The notes beneath the pieces were generated by a model, which ran no database searches, was not told the DNA's origin, and saw only the letters and a list, made by a program, of their open reading frames with translations. Of a DNA stretch of 64,000 nucleotides, positions 55,822 to 64,000 are shown piece after piece. The first letter of the stretch is position 1, and each line of letters opens with the position of its first letter. Position numbers and translations under genes: made by a program. Source of the DNA: Pseudoalteromonas sp. GCY (GTDB lineage: Bacteria; Pseudomonadota; Gammaproteobacteria; Enterobacterales; Alteromonadaceae); the NCBI RefSeq assembly GCF_016695175.1, contig NZ_CP068023.1:2495501-2559500 (forward strand), in the 5' to 3' direction.

Positions 55822-57807
55822 ATGATAAAAAACGCTCAAATACACTTCAACGATGCTGGTACCCCTGTTGCCGATAGTTTTGACGATGTCTATTTTTCCA
55901 ACGATGATGGGTTAGCTGAGTCACATTACGTCTTTTATACTCAGAACCATATCGACGAGCGGTTACAAAATCATGGCAAAGACCGATTTGTCATCGCAGA
56001 AACTGGTTTTGGTACTGGATTAAACTTTCTCAACGCTTGGTATCACTTCAACCAGCGTAGCAAAGACGCAAGCGTTAACCAACTCCACTTTGTCTCATTT
56101 GAGAAATACCCAATCCATATTGATGATTTAGTTAAAGCGCTACAAGCTTGGCCTACGCTTGCCCCGCTCGCCAAAAAACTCTGCCAACAATACCCGATGG
56201 CCCTTGAAGGATGCCATCGCCTAGAGTTTGACAATGGTCAAGTGACTTTAGATTTATGGTTTGGTGATATTCACGATAATTTACCACAACTAAGTTTTGA
56301 ACAAACCGGATTTGTCGATGCTTGGTTTTTAGATGGTTTTGCACCGAGTAAAAACCCAGATATGTGGCAACAATGCTTATTTGATGCCATGGCCAATATG
56401 AGCCGAGACAGCGCTACTTTAGCTACATTTACCGCAGCGGGTTTTGTCCGCAGGGGACTACAAGACGCTGGCTTTGCGTGCAAAAAAGTCAAAGGGTTTG
56501 GTCGCAAACGCGAAATGGTGGTCGGAACGCTGAGCCGTGCCAATAAAAATTCCAATACTCCAGCGTATTACAGCACCACACCACGCAAACTAGAGAATAT
56601 CGCTATTATTGGCGGCGGTATTGCCTCAAGTTGTTTGTTGTATCACCTTAGTAAACGTAATCTAGGCGCAACACTTTTTTGCCAAGACGACGCCTTAGCC
56701 AAAGGTGCTTCTCACAATCGTCAAGGCGCACTATATCCAAACCTGCAAGCAGATCACACGCCATCGAGCGAGCTATACGCCCACAGCTTTTTATATGCAA
56801 AGCGCCTTTATCAGCATATTGCAAATGCGGGCTACCACTTCGCACACGATTGGTGTGGCGTACTCTTGCAGTCCGTTAGTGAGGCCAAACGAGCGCAGCA
56901 TCAAAACTTAGCTGAAAAAGCAACTTGGCCGCATGACTTAATTCATGCCGTTGATGCCAAGCAGGCTTCAGTTATCGCAAATACAACACTGTCCTACGGT
57001 GGACTTTATATTCCAGAGGCTGGCTGGCTAAACCCGGCAGAGGTAACGCAAGCAGTGTTTGATGCAGCTCACGCATTCAAAGCGGTTTCGACTCATTTTA
57101 ATACTGATATACAAAAGCTTGAAAAAACTGAGAGTGGCTGGCTGTTACACAGTGAAGATAATACATTTGGGCCGTTTTCAGATGTTTTTGTCTGTGGCGG
57201 TGAGCACTCTGACCGATTCGAGCAAACCAAACATATTCCTATACACGGCGTTCGCGGTCAGGTCTCTCATGTTGATGCTGGAGAAGAATCACAAAAACTC
57301 AATACTGTACTTTGCCATAAAGGGTACTTCACTCCCGCAATGAATGGGCAACATTGTATGGGCGCAACATTTGAAAAAAATAGCAAAAGCCGAGAGGTAA
57401 AAGCCGAAGATGATGCAGTTAACCGCGCCCAGCTTGAACGCTTTTATAAAGACACGGATTTAGCCGCGAGTCTTGGCGAGATTACCTCTGCAAAAGCCGC
57501 TGTACGTTGCTGTTTTAACGATCATTTGCCTATGCTTGGTCAAGTCCAGCATAACGATGAGTTTTGCTCGGCCTTTGCCAATTTAAGAAAGGGAAAACAC
57601 TACGGTTTTGGGAAGCCAGCACTACCCTATGAAGGAATTCATATCGTTACCGGTTTTGGCGCACGAGGACTGTGCAGTGCTCCACTTGCTACTGAGCACT
57701 TAGTTGCAACTCTACTTGGCGAAGCAAGACCTTTAAGCGAACGAGTACATCAGGCAATCCACCCAGCAAGATTGCTCGTCAGAGATTTAATTAGAAGTAA
57801 AATCTAA
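55822..57807 (+). CDS. mnmC: bifunctional tRNA mnm5s2U34 biosynthesis protein MnmC
   Basis: 661 residues, two fused enzymes. The N-terminal MnmD methyltransferase (about 1-240) has VIAETGFGTGLNFLNAW and VDAWFLDGFAPSKNPDMW; the C-terminal FAD oxidase starts at the dinucleotide motif IAIIGGGIASSCLLYHL and ends with YGFGKPALPYEGIHIVTGFGARG. It completes the 5-methylaminomethyl modification at the wobble uridine of several tRNAs. ATG 55822; monocistronic, divergent from fabB. Confidence 0.96.
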   Translation: MIKNAQIHFNDAGTPVADSFDDVYFSNDDGLAESHYVFYTQNHIDERLQNHGKDRFVIAETGFGTGLNFLNAWYHFNQRSKDASVNQLHFVSFEKYPIHIDDLVKALQAWPTLAPLAKKLCQQYPMALEGCHRLEFDNGQVTLDLWFGDIHDNLPQLSFEQTGFVDAWFLDGFAPSKNPDMWQQCLFDAMANMSRDSATLATFTAAGFVRRGLQDAGFACKKVKGFGRKREMVVGTLSRANKNSNTPAYYSTTPRKLENIAIIGGGIASSCLLYHLSKRNLGATLFCQDDALAKGASHNRQGALYPNLQADHTPSSELYAHSFLYAKRLYQHIANAGYHFAHDWCGVLLQSVSEAKRAQHQNLAEKATWPHDLIHAVDAKQASVIANTTLSYGGLYIPEAGWLNPAEVTQAVFDAAHAFKAVSTHFNTDIQKLEKTESGWLLHSEDNTFGPFSDVFVCGGEHSDRFEQTKHIPIHGVRGQVSHVDAGEESQKLNTVLCHKGYFTPAMNGQHCMGATFEKNSKSREVKAEDDAVNRAQLERFYKDTDLAASLGEITSAKAAVRCCFNDHLPMLGQVQHNDEFCSAFANLRKGKHYGFGKPALPYEGIHIVTGFGARGLCSAPLATEHLVATLLGEARPLSERVHQAIHPARLLVRDLIRSKI

Positions 57808-57992
57808 TAATGGCTAAGGCATAACATCACCTAGATATTATGTCTTAATCGATATACACCCATTACACGGTAAAGACCTGTCTATTTACGACACCCCAAT
57901 AGTCGTCTTGATATTGAGATTCGCTGTAGTCGATACCGTTTAATGTCAATGTTTTGCGCTTTAAACGGTTTAACTAACTGAGATTATGAAGA

Positions 57993-59489
57993 CTACTCAA
58001 GGTTACTAGCTGAAGAAAGCACATAACACCCCGGCTTTCTTGGGCAGCTTTTTCCTCGAGTACAAATCACCCGAACTGAGCCCTCAAGCCCTCTTTCAAT
58101 CCACTGGATATTTAAAATCTTGGCGACACGGAGTAATTGGGTTTTCATATGATAGGGCACCACGCTCGCCCCACCGTGGCTAATACAAGCTTGTTGCAAT
58201 TCTCCAATCAAGGCATCGGCATCAATCCCTTGTGCATTAATAGCAGGATTGAGATCGAGACCTGCGCACAACACCCTTGGACGATTCGCAACATCAACGA
58301 TTTTTACTGACTCACAGCAATACAAACGCGGTTTACCATTGACGTTCAGGATCGAAAGCTGAGCACTGGCACTATTACTATCATCATGAAATTTACGAAA
58401 TACGGCCCAGTGCTGACACGGATCGGCAACGCTACGCATATTGCCCCAAGGTAAAGGAATGCCATTGCCCCGATACACCGCCTTTAGTTTACCTGCTTGA
58501 TAAGCATCAAAATAATGCCAATGTGGATAAGGTGAAACCGATGTCATTCTGCGCATTGCGACGGAAGCAGAAATACCAAGTTGCTCATGGACGCGCACAT
58601 CGTAACCTCGGCTTTCGAGTAACTGCCGAAATGGTGTACGGGGACACAATAAAGCCCCTGCGAAGAAGCTCGATTCAAAATCTTGCCACGCGCTCAAAAT
58701 ATCTTGGGCATTTGGGGTATCGTGATCTGGATTATCACTACTCTTTCGGCTTTCTCCAGTCGTGAGTACACATTCTAAACCCTCACTATTGTGAAGCACG
58801 GCATGGCCAATATGAACGGCTAAATCGTATTTCATTCTCGCGGGATGTGCGTGCAACGCGCGATTTATAAACACCATGTTTGGCTCTTTGAAATAAGAAG
58901 TGATCATCCCCTCTCCGTCAGGCGAAGATTGCTCAAACCACTCCACTTTTCGACCTTTTGCTATCAAGATTGCCATGAGGTCATCACAGCTGAGATAGAG
59001 ATTTTTACCTCCCACTTCATCGGCTGCTCGCTCTAAATCAGGAAAGTGGTTTTGATGGTGTTCTTGGTGGGCGCGGATCAAAAGGTGCGCAAACTGCCTA
59101 CCACTGATCCCCGCTTGGGACAGCATTTCTGGGATCGCAATTTGTAATATCTCTTTGGCAAATAGAAAGTTGGGCTCTAAAGCCATCCCCATTATCCCAC
59201 CGAAATTGCCTTTATCTGGCGCTATCTCCGGTGCTTCTGGTTGACTGTCTAAAAACCACTCAATCGGCTTTTGAAATACAGTAGAGAAGTTTTCGAGCAT
59301 CGCTTCGCTTGGCGTACGCTGGCCTCTTTCAATCATTGATAGGTAGGAAACGGAGGGCGCACTGGCCGGATCTTGCTTAACACATCGAGCCGATAAGTCT
59401 TCTAAAGTCAGATGGTTACGCTTTCTTAGATTTCTTATTTTAGTGCCCAAAAAGTGAGACTTTCTAATTAAGCTTGCAACTTTTGCCAT
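57993..59489 (-). CDS. XRE-type ScfR short-chain fatty-acyl regulator (RamB/PrpR-like)
   Basis: 498 residues. N-terminal HTH (about 14-70: LGTKIRNLRKRNHLTLEDLS, SVSYLSMIERGQRTP), a central IrrE/M78-like region with AVHIGHAVLHNSEG (about 224-237) and FESSFFAGALLCP, and a C-terminal DUF2083 part containing a Cys pair (CTRGKSCPRKPGC). The HExxH of M78 peptidases is replaced by HIGHA, so protease activity is unlikely. ScfR members such as RamB and MccR control glyoxylate-shunt or methylcitrate genes through acyl-CoA sensing. ATG 59489 follows GGGGTG; the open frame upstream runs 88 codons into the divergent gene region and is Cys-rich and unconserved. Confidence 0.88.
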   Translation of the reverse strand: MAKVASLIRKSHFLGTKIRNLRKRNHLTLEDLSARCVKQDPASAPSVSYLSMIERGQRTPSEAMLENFSTVFQKPIEWFLDSQPEAPEIAPDKGNFGGIMGMALEPNFLFAKEILQIAIPEMLSQAGISGRQFAHLLIRAHQEHHQNHFPDLERAADEVGGKNLYLSCDDLMAILIAKGRKVEWFEQSSPDGEGMITSYFKEPNMVFINRALHAHPARMKYDLAVHIGHAVLHNSEGLECVLTTGESRKSSDNPDHDTPNAQDILSAWQDFESSFFAGALLCPRTPFRQLLESRGYDVRVHEQLGISASVAMRRMTSVSPYPHWHYFDAYQAGKLKAVYRGNGIPLPWGNMRSVADPCQHWAVFRKFHDDSNSASAQLSILNVNGKPRLYCCESVKIVDVANRPRVLCAGLDLNPAINAQGIDADALIGELQQACISHGGASVVPYHMKTQLLRVAKILNIQWIERGLEGSVRVICTRGKSCPRKPGCYVLSSASNLE

Positions 59490-59490
59490 G

Positions 59491-59544
59491 ATTTCACACC
59501 CCATTTTTGTGAAATTCACACTGTGAAATTCTTTTTGTGAAATT
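59491..59544. promoter_or_regulatory. phased repeat array between the ScfR regulator and mini-protein genes
   Basis: TGTGAAATT occurs at 59508-59516, 59522-59530 and 59536-59544, exactly 14 bp apart. The reversed half ATTTCACA is at 59491-59498, and TTCACACTGTGAA (59515-59527) is a palindrome between copies one and two. The array covers the regulator's ribosome site, so autorepression plus control of the divergent operon is likely. Confidence 0.75.
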
Positions 59545-59634
59545 ATTTGAATATTTAACTTACACTCAAAATGTACACGAAACAACCAGAATATATTTCC
59601 CAATTTATGACAACATGAACAAGTGAGGTGGATC

Positions 59635-60123
59635 ATGGCAGCGCAATTACAACCGCATACAGAGCAACCAATTGACGATACGAAAGCGCAACAGTCAATG
59701 CTGGCAAAACAGTATCTTGATGAACAATGTCCTTTAGAATTTGGCTCACACATGGAGGTGACAGACTATGTGGTTTACTACAATCACCTGCTTGCGTTTT
59801 TTGCCAACGGTACCCATTGTGGTTTAAAAAATTGTAGCCAATTCGTCGCGCTTTGCGGTCACCGTGAAACGCCAGAGGCTATTTTGTTAAAACAGGACGA
59901 TGGCTTACATATTGAAATTACCTTCAATCGCACCGGAATGCTCGGCCAATTTGATAGCGCCCATATCGAAGATATTATCGTCGAAACACCACTGGCGTCT
60001 GTGGTTGGTAAAAAGACTAAAACCCAGCTACAAAAACTGTGGATGAGCTTTTATCACGGAGTGCAACAACCGGCAGGAAAAGCCTGTTATCGTGCCAAAA
60101 ATGGGGATGATTATGAACTTTGA
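59635..60123 (+). CDS. small protein resembling an internal segment of malate synthase G
   Basis: 162 residues. The order of motifs QYLDEQCPLEFGSHMEVTDY, LAFFANGTHCGLKNCSQFV and ILLKQDDGLHIEI, then QFDSAHIEDIIVETPLASVV, follows the remembered malate synthase G region (FLDE-PL-GSH-VT-Y ... GL-QFV-G ... PEA-LL-GLHIEI ... DVVLESAL). Other parts of the synthase, including its N-terminus and the C-terminal catalytic Asp domain, are missing, so catalysis is not expected. ATG 59635 follows GTGAGGTGG. It is divergent from the ScfR gene. A regulatory or acyl-CoA-binding role is inference. Confidence 0.7.
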   Translation: MAAQLQPHTEQPIDDTKAQQSMLAKQYLDEQCPLEFGSHMEVTDYVVYYNHLLAFFANGTHCGLKNCSQFVALCGHRETPEAILLKQDDGLHIEITFNRTGMLGQFDSAHIEDIIVETPLASVVGKKTKTQLQKLWMSFYHGVQQPAGKACYRAKNGDDYEL

Positions 60124-60217
60124 GTAAACACTCGATAATTTGTAATCAAATCGCTCAAACATTCAGTAAGTTTTAAGCTAAGCTAATTAAAATACCGCTC
60201 TTTTTTCGAATGAGCAC

Positions 60218-62404
60218 ATGACTAAATTGCTTAATTTTCTAAAAAACATTAACTGGATGCTTTGGGCGCTCATACTTGGCATTTTTGCTGGTTTAGTTTT
60301 CGGTGAACGGTTATCATTTTTAAAACCTATCGGTACAGGTTTTGTAAATCTGATGCAAATCACCATTCTCCCTTATATTGTCGTCAGCCTTATCGTGGGT
60401 TTGGGGAAATTTAATCCCGAACAAGTTAAAAGCATTCTTGCAAAAGCGGCGTTAGTCATGATCTCCATTTGGGTGGTAGGTCTTGCTGTGATCTGGTGCT
60501 TTATTATGACATTACCAGCGCATGATGCCGGGACCTTTTTCTCCCCAGCACTGGTCGCCGCAGCTCCCGAAGTAGACTTCGTTAAACATTATATTCCCTC
60601 TAATCCCTTTGCTTCTATGGCAGAAGGTAATGTACCTGCCTTAGTCATATTTTGTATTGCGCTAGGTATGGCGCTTATTTCTAATCAAAAGAAAAACCGT
60701 TTGCTCGATGTGTTAGAAGTTGTCGGTCAAGGTCTGTCGGTTATTTCCAAGAAGATCATTGCCATCTTCCCTATCGGCATTTTTGCGATGACAGCAAGCA
60801 CCGCAGGCACCATGAGCGCAGAAGAGCTATCTGAATTGCAAGTGTACTGGGTTGTCGTGTTATGTGTCGGCGTGTATTTGATGTTAGTACTACTACCTAT
60901 GCTTGTTGCTGCACTCACCCCAGTTAAGTACCGCGACCTTATAATGGTTATGCGCAATGCGTGGATCACCGCATTTAGTACCGGAAACGTTTTTATTGTA
61001 TTGCCAGTGATCACCGAGGGGATCAAAGAGCATTTACGCAAAATTAAGCAAAGCGACGAAAGCTCTGATCACATCGCTGAGGTGTTAGTGCCAATCGCTT
61101 ATACCTTCCCGAGTTTAGGAAAGCTTACGACCCTCATTTTTGTCTCTTTTGCAGCATGGCTTACAGGCAACCAAATCGGCATCGAACAAATTCCTAATGT
61201 GTCTTTGTCGGCGATGCTAAGTTACTTTGCTAACGTACATATCGCTATTCCCTATTTGCTCGATACCTTGCGTGTCCCGGCTGATACTTATCAGTTATAT
61301 CTATCGATGTCAGTACTCACCGCAAAAGTGGTTTCACCGACCACTGTGGTGTATATCTTCGCATTTGTATTTTTATGTATTTTCATCAACCGCAGACAAT
61401 TACACCTAAAACGCGTGCGCTCGGTTTATTATTTAACGCTACTATCTGCATTACTCCCAGCATTTATGTTGTTGAGTTTTACAGCAAATAATTACCTTGG
61501 TAAACAAACTAAATCGGCCGATGAGGCCATTGCTAATATGGTGATTTCAGATACCGTCCCTGCTCATGTGCTTAGCTATGTCCCTAAAGCATACCAAAGT
61601 GGTGAGTTGTCTTTGACAAATATCGATGTGATTAAAAAACGTAACTTGCTGCGTGTTGGATATCTTATCGATAATGTGCCGTTTAGTTACTTTAATCAAA
61701 AAGACCAGTTAGTTGGTTTTGATGTCAGCCTCGCACATGGGCTCGCATCCGACCTTGGGGTTAAAATCGAGTTTATTCCTTTCAAAAAGCCACAACTGGC
61801 AGAGTATCTCAACAAAGGATATTTCGACATTGCAATGTCTGGCCTTGAAATTAATATTGCCGACTTACAAAGCGTGCGCTTTAGTGACAAGGTGTTGGAA
61901 CTGCAACTGGCGCTCTTGGCCAAAGATCATGATTTAAAGAAGTTTGCTGACAAGTCAGCCCTACTTACGCTTGATAAGCTGAATTTAGCTCACGTTGAGT
62001 ATGCTCCGCTACTCAAACAATTGGCGCAGCAAAACCCTAAGGTAAAAGTATCCGGTATTAACAATCTGCAAAGCTATTTTAAGCACCCAGAAAAATATGA
62101 CGCCTTAGTGATCAGCGCAGAGGCGGGCTTTGCATGGAGCATGTTCTACCCTAAATTTGGTGTTGTAGTGCCGGAAGGGGCGAGTTTGAAATACCCCGTT
62201 GGATTTGCTGTCGCCAAGCGCAATCAAGATTTACTGAGTTATGTAAATGCTTGGCTGACTATCCAGCATACCAATGGCCGTATTGAAAAAACCTATGATT
62301 ACTGGATCTTAGGAAAAGGTAGTGTACAAAAGCAAACTCGCTGGTCGTTAATGGATGAACTTGAAATCGACCCAAACACACTTATTGATAAACTGAAGTT
62401 CTAA
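60218..62404 (+). CDS. DAACS-type symporter fused to a periplasmic solute-binding domain
   Basis: 728 residues. Residues 1-400 form a DAACS (GltP/DctA-like) membrane core; a further hydrophobic segment at about 405-422 (LTLLSALLPAFMLLSF) leads into an SBP_bac_3 domain at about 470-705 (NLLRVGYLIDNVPFSYFNQ, LVGFDVSLAHGLASDLGVKI, YFDIAMSGLEI). The symporter half lacks the usual NMDGT Na+/substrate motif in TM7, reading YTFPSLGKL instead, and HP1 reads AFSTGNVFIVLP. Substrate is probably an amino acid or dicarboxylate but is not identifiable. It follows the mini-protein gene by 94 bp on the same strand. Confidence 0.88.
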   Translation: MTKLLNFLKNINWMLWALILGIFAGLVFGERLSFLKPIGTGFVNLMQITILPYIVVSLIVGLGKFNPEQVKSILAKAALVMISIWVVGLAVIWCFIMTLPAHDAGTFFSPALVAAAPEVDFVKHYIPSNPFASMAEGNVPALVIFCIALGMALISNQKKNRLLDVLEVVGQGLSVISKKIIAIFPIGIFAMTASTAGTMSAEELSELQVYWVVVLCVGVYLMLVLLPMLVAALTPVKYRDLIMVMRNAWITAFSTGNVFIVLPVITEGIKEHLRKIKQSDESSDHIAEVLVPIAYTFPSLGKLTTLIFVSFAAWLTGNQIGIEQIPNVSLSAMLSYFANVHIAIPYLLDTLRVPADTYQLYLSMSVLTAKVVSPTTVVYIFAFVFLCIFINRRQLHLKRVRSVYYLTLLSALLPAFMLLSFTANNYLGKQTKSADEAIANMVISDTVPAHVLSYVPKAYQSGELSLTNIDVIKKRNLLRVGYLIDNVPFSYFNQKDQLVGFDVSLAHGLASDLGVKIEFIPFKKPQLAEYLNKGYFDIAMSGLEINIADLQSVRFSDKVLELQLALLAKDHDLKKFADKSALLTLDKLNLAHVEYAPLLKQLAQQNPKVKVSGINNLQSYFKHPEKYDALVISAEAGFAWSMFYPKFGVVVPEGASLKYPVGFAVAKRNQDLLSYVNAWLTIQHTNGRIEKTYDYWILGKGSVQKQTRWSLMDELEIDPNTLIDKLKF

Positions 62405-62424
62405 TACCAACGGAATAAAAAAAC

Positions 62425-62452
62425 GCCGTCAGTTAACACGTTAACTGACGGC
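62425..62452. terminator. long perfect hairpin after the symporter gene
   Basis: GCCGTCAGTTAA (62425-62436) pairs perfectly with TTAACTGACGGC (62441-62452). The T7 tail exists only on the minus strand (A7 before the stem on the plus strand). Confidence 0.65.
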
Positions 62453-62672
62453 AAGTCTACTCACTGGGCGAGCTAGCTTTCAAGCTCACTTTAACCTTAG
62501 CTAAACCACAAAATAAAACAAGTTTTTAACAAAAAATTAATTTAAATATACTTTCTTGTTTTCCTTCTAATTTACTTCCCTCCTAAGTACGCATATTGAT
62601 TGTTCAGCTTTATCTAGTATGCTAGCTTTATTTTTGGACCTATTTTGGATCACTCAAATAAGGATTAAATTT

Positions 62673-63200
62673 ATGAGGAAATCTTATCCAAATTTAATTT
62701 TAGCTTTGCTTGTGATTTCCACATCATTTGCAGCAAGTGCTTCCGCATCGATTGAAAATAAGTATAAAGAACCTATAGAACGTATTGAAGTATACGGTGA
62801 GAAGCCGAGATATATTTTAAAGTTCGAGATGGAAGATGCTAAAAAGGACTTTTATGATTTGTACAACAAATTAACTGAAGACGATTCATTTAAAACAAAA
62901 TGTGAGAAGAAAGCGCGGCTTGGCAGCAAAATTAAATCTTTCGGTTGTGAAACGCGTTTCACAAAAAGTAGCTTTCATAACATCACCAAACAGCACATAC
63001 AATTAAATACAGATCTTAAATATCCTGCTGCCGCCTTGCGATACCTCTCAATGCCAGACATATCCGATGTTTATTCTGTCACCAATACGAAGAGAAAGGC
63101 ACATAAAGAAGACATCTTTAAGCAAATCAACGAAAACCCAGAGTTAAAAGAGGCTTTCATTCATTTTGCAAAGAAATATACAGCCTATGAAAGTAAATAA
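62673..63200 (+). CDS. secreted protein, unknown function
   Basis: 175 residues. A signal peptide (RKSYPNLILALLVISTSFA, cleavage near ASASIEN) precedes a mature charged part with IERIEVYGEKPRYILKFEM and two Cys about 15-20 residues apart (FKTKCEKK and SFGCETRF), which suggests a disulfide in the periplasm. I do not recognise a named family. ATG 62673 lies eight bases after AAGGA; the upstream ATG at 62619 would add a hydrophobic segment without a ribosome site. Confidence 0.65.
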   Translation: MRKSYPNLILALLVISTSFAASASASIENKYKEPIERIEVYGEKPRYILKFEMEDAKKDFYDLYNKLTEDDSFKTKCEKKARLGSKIKSFGCETRFTKSSFHNITKQHIQLNTDLKYPAAALRYLSMPDISDVYSVTNTKRKAHKEDIFKQINENPELKEAFIHFAKKYTAYESK

Positions 63201-63288
63201 CCACATTTAGAAAATGTACTAAGCTTCAAGCTCGCCTATGTTCTAGCATCATATTATTCTGAGGTTAGAACATAGGATTAGCATGTTT

Positions 63289-64000
63289 TTAGTTCTTAAA
63301 CGCAAGCCTATCTCTAAGTCCACTACTGCGACTTACACTTCGATTCATACCCTGCACTAATACCTTATATTGCGCCACCAATTCAAACTGCTGTTTAGCT
63401 CGGGTGATCCCTGTATAAATAAGCTGGCGATTTATGCCCTGCTGCGCACGTTGAATCGGTGGTAGTATCATTGCCGTGTAAGCAAACTCAGAGCCTTGCG
63501 ATTTGTGGATAGTCATTACATACACTCTATCAAAGCTCGGCAATCTGGCAGGATAAAAGCGCCTAACACTTCCCTGTTCATCAATAAATGATGCCTGTAG
63601 CTCACCCTGTTCGTCGCGTAAAATAATCCCGATATCGCCGTTAAACAATTTTAACTGGTAATCATTTTGGGTGATCATAATAGGCATACCAACGTAAAAG
63701 CGCCCTGTCGGTTGCACTAATCCCATTTGACTAAGCTTGAGCTCTACTCTGCGATTTAATTCGTTCACACCGTAAGGCCCTTCTCGCACGGCCGCAAGTA
63801 ATTGATAGCTGGCAAACTCGCTATGAATTATGGCCTCACTCTCACCATGATGAATGGCAAGAAGGTATCGCTGATATTGCTCCGCCGCTCTAGCAATTAA
63901 GGCATTATAGGTTTCACTATTTAATTCATGATGCTGTATATCACTATAACCTTGCCCCAGTACACTGTCTAATCGCCGCTTGTTGTTGCTATTTACGGCA
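63289..64000 (-). CDS. recD: RecBCD exonuclease V alpha subunit RecD, C-terminal part
   Basis: The frame is open to the right edge and encodes about 236 residues of the C-terminus. SEFASYQLLAAVREGPYGVN, YVMTIHKSQGSEF (UvrD_C_2 motif V) and NRQLIYTGITRAKQQFELVA (motif VI) identify RecD, the fast 5'-3' helicase of RecBCD. The N-terminal part, including Walker A, is beyond the window. An internal GTG at 63789 is not the true start. Confidence 0.93.
   Translation of the reverse strand, partial: AVNSNNKRRLDSVLGQGYSDIQHHELNSETYNALIARAAEQYQRYLLAIHHGESEAIIHSEFASYQLLAAVREGPYGVNELNRRVELKLSQMGLVQPTGRFYVGMPIMITQNDYQLKLFNGDIGIILRDEQGELQASFIDEQGSVRRFYPARLPSFDRVYVMTIHKSQGSEFAYTAMILPPIQRAQQGINRQLIYTGITRAKQQFELVAQYKVLVQGMNRSVSRSSGLRDRLAFKN

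Noticed and set aside
59490..59753. 88-codon Cys-rich N-terminal extension of the ScfR regulator
   Set aside because: It crosses the operator repeats and the start of the divergent gene, and the conserved protein begins at MAKVASL (59489).
1..64000. CRISPR arrays, insertion sequences, integrases, prophage or toxin-antitoxin pairs
   Set aside because: No regularly spaced direct repeats with unique spacers, no transposase or integrase frame, and no recognisable phage genes on either strand.

Overview
The window looks like chromosomal DNA of a marine gammaproteobacterium of the Alteromonadales, most likely Pseudoalteromonas. This is inferred from the AT-leaning composition, three large TonB-dependent receptors (TBDRs), the rlmE-ftsH-folP-glmM-tpiA-secG-tRNA-Leu block, the divergent ilvY/ilvC pair with a long class II KARI, the fabB/mnmC and bamE/ratAB/smpB neighbourhoods, and a short-chain fatty-acyl regulator. 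There is no rRNA, CRISPR array, insertion sequence or prophage. Most genes are housekeeping or metabolic; the more unusual material lies in several small accessory modules.

Layout. 1-4.8 kb: C-terminal part of a membrane GGDEF protein, YdcH, purM-purN with a DUF3108 gene, and YafJ. 5-10 kb: YbaK-type deacylase, small membrane protein, LysR regulator divergent from a secreted HAD hydrolase, a histidine-kinase remnant, an aldehyde dehydrogenase and a divergent AraC regulator. 10.9-17.3 kb: trehalose module (treF, MFS permease, LacI regulator, TBDR) joined by two near-identical LacI-type operators. 17.4-21.4 kb: PaaI thioesterase and a second TBDR with a structured leader, then tRNA-Leu(GAG). 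21.4-28 kb: the secG-to-rlmE core block and yhbY. 28-37.4 kb: serine hydrolase, lipoprotein, RstAB-like two-component system, NSS transporter, ElaA, Spo0M and a CPA2 antiporter. 37.5-44 kb: a minus-strand surface module of DUF4856 lipoprotein, imelysin lipoprotein, TBDR and fatty-acid-hydroxylase-type membrane enzyme. 44.3-52.4 kb: an OmpR-like regulator with a degenerate receiver, ilvY/ilvC, a chemoreceptor, a transglutaminase-like/TPR lipoprotein with an M28 peptidase, and a GIY-YIG protein. 52.5-57.8 kb: bamE, rnfH, ratA, smpB, fabB, mnmC. 58-62.4 kb: an ScfR-type regulator, divergent from a small free-standing protein resembling an internal non-catalytic segment of malate synthase G, followed by a DAACS symporter fused to a periplasmic solute-binding domain. 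The window ends in a small secreted protein and the C-terminal part of RecD.

The strongest candidates for undescribed biology are (i) the 58-62.4 kb module: ScfR-like regulator, three 14-bp-phased operator repeats, malate-synthase-G-like mini-protein and symporter/binding-protein fusion; (ii) the DUF4856-imelysin-TBDR-hydroxylase module; and (iii) the hairpin-rich leader of the TBDR at 18.5-20.8 kb, which has a terminator-like hairpin just after a probable promoter. Functions given for these modules are inference. Where a start codon was moved from the longest open frame, the evidence says why.
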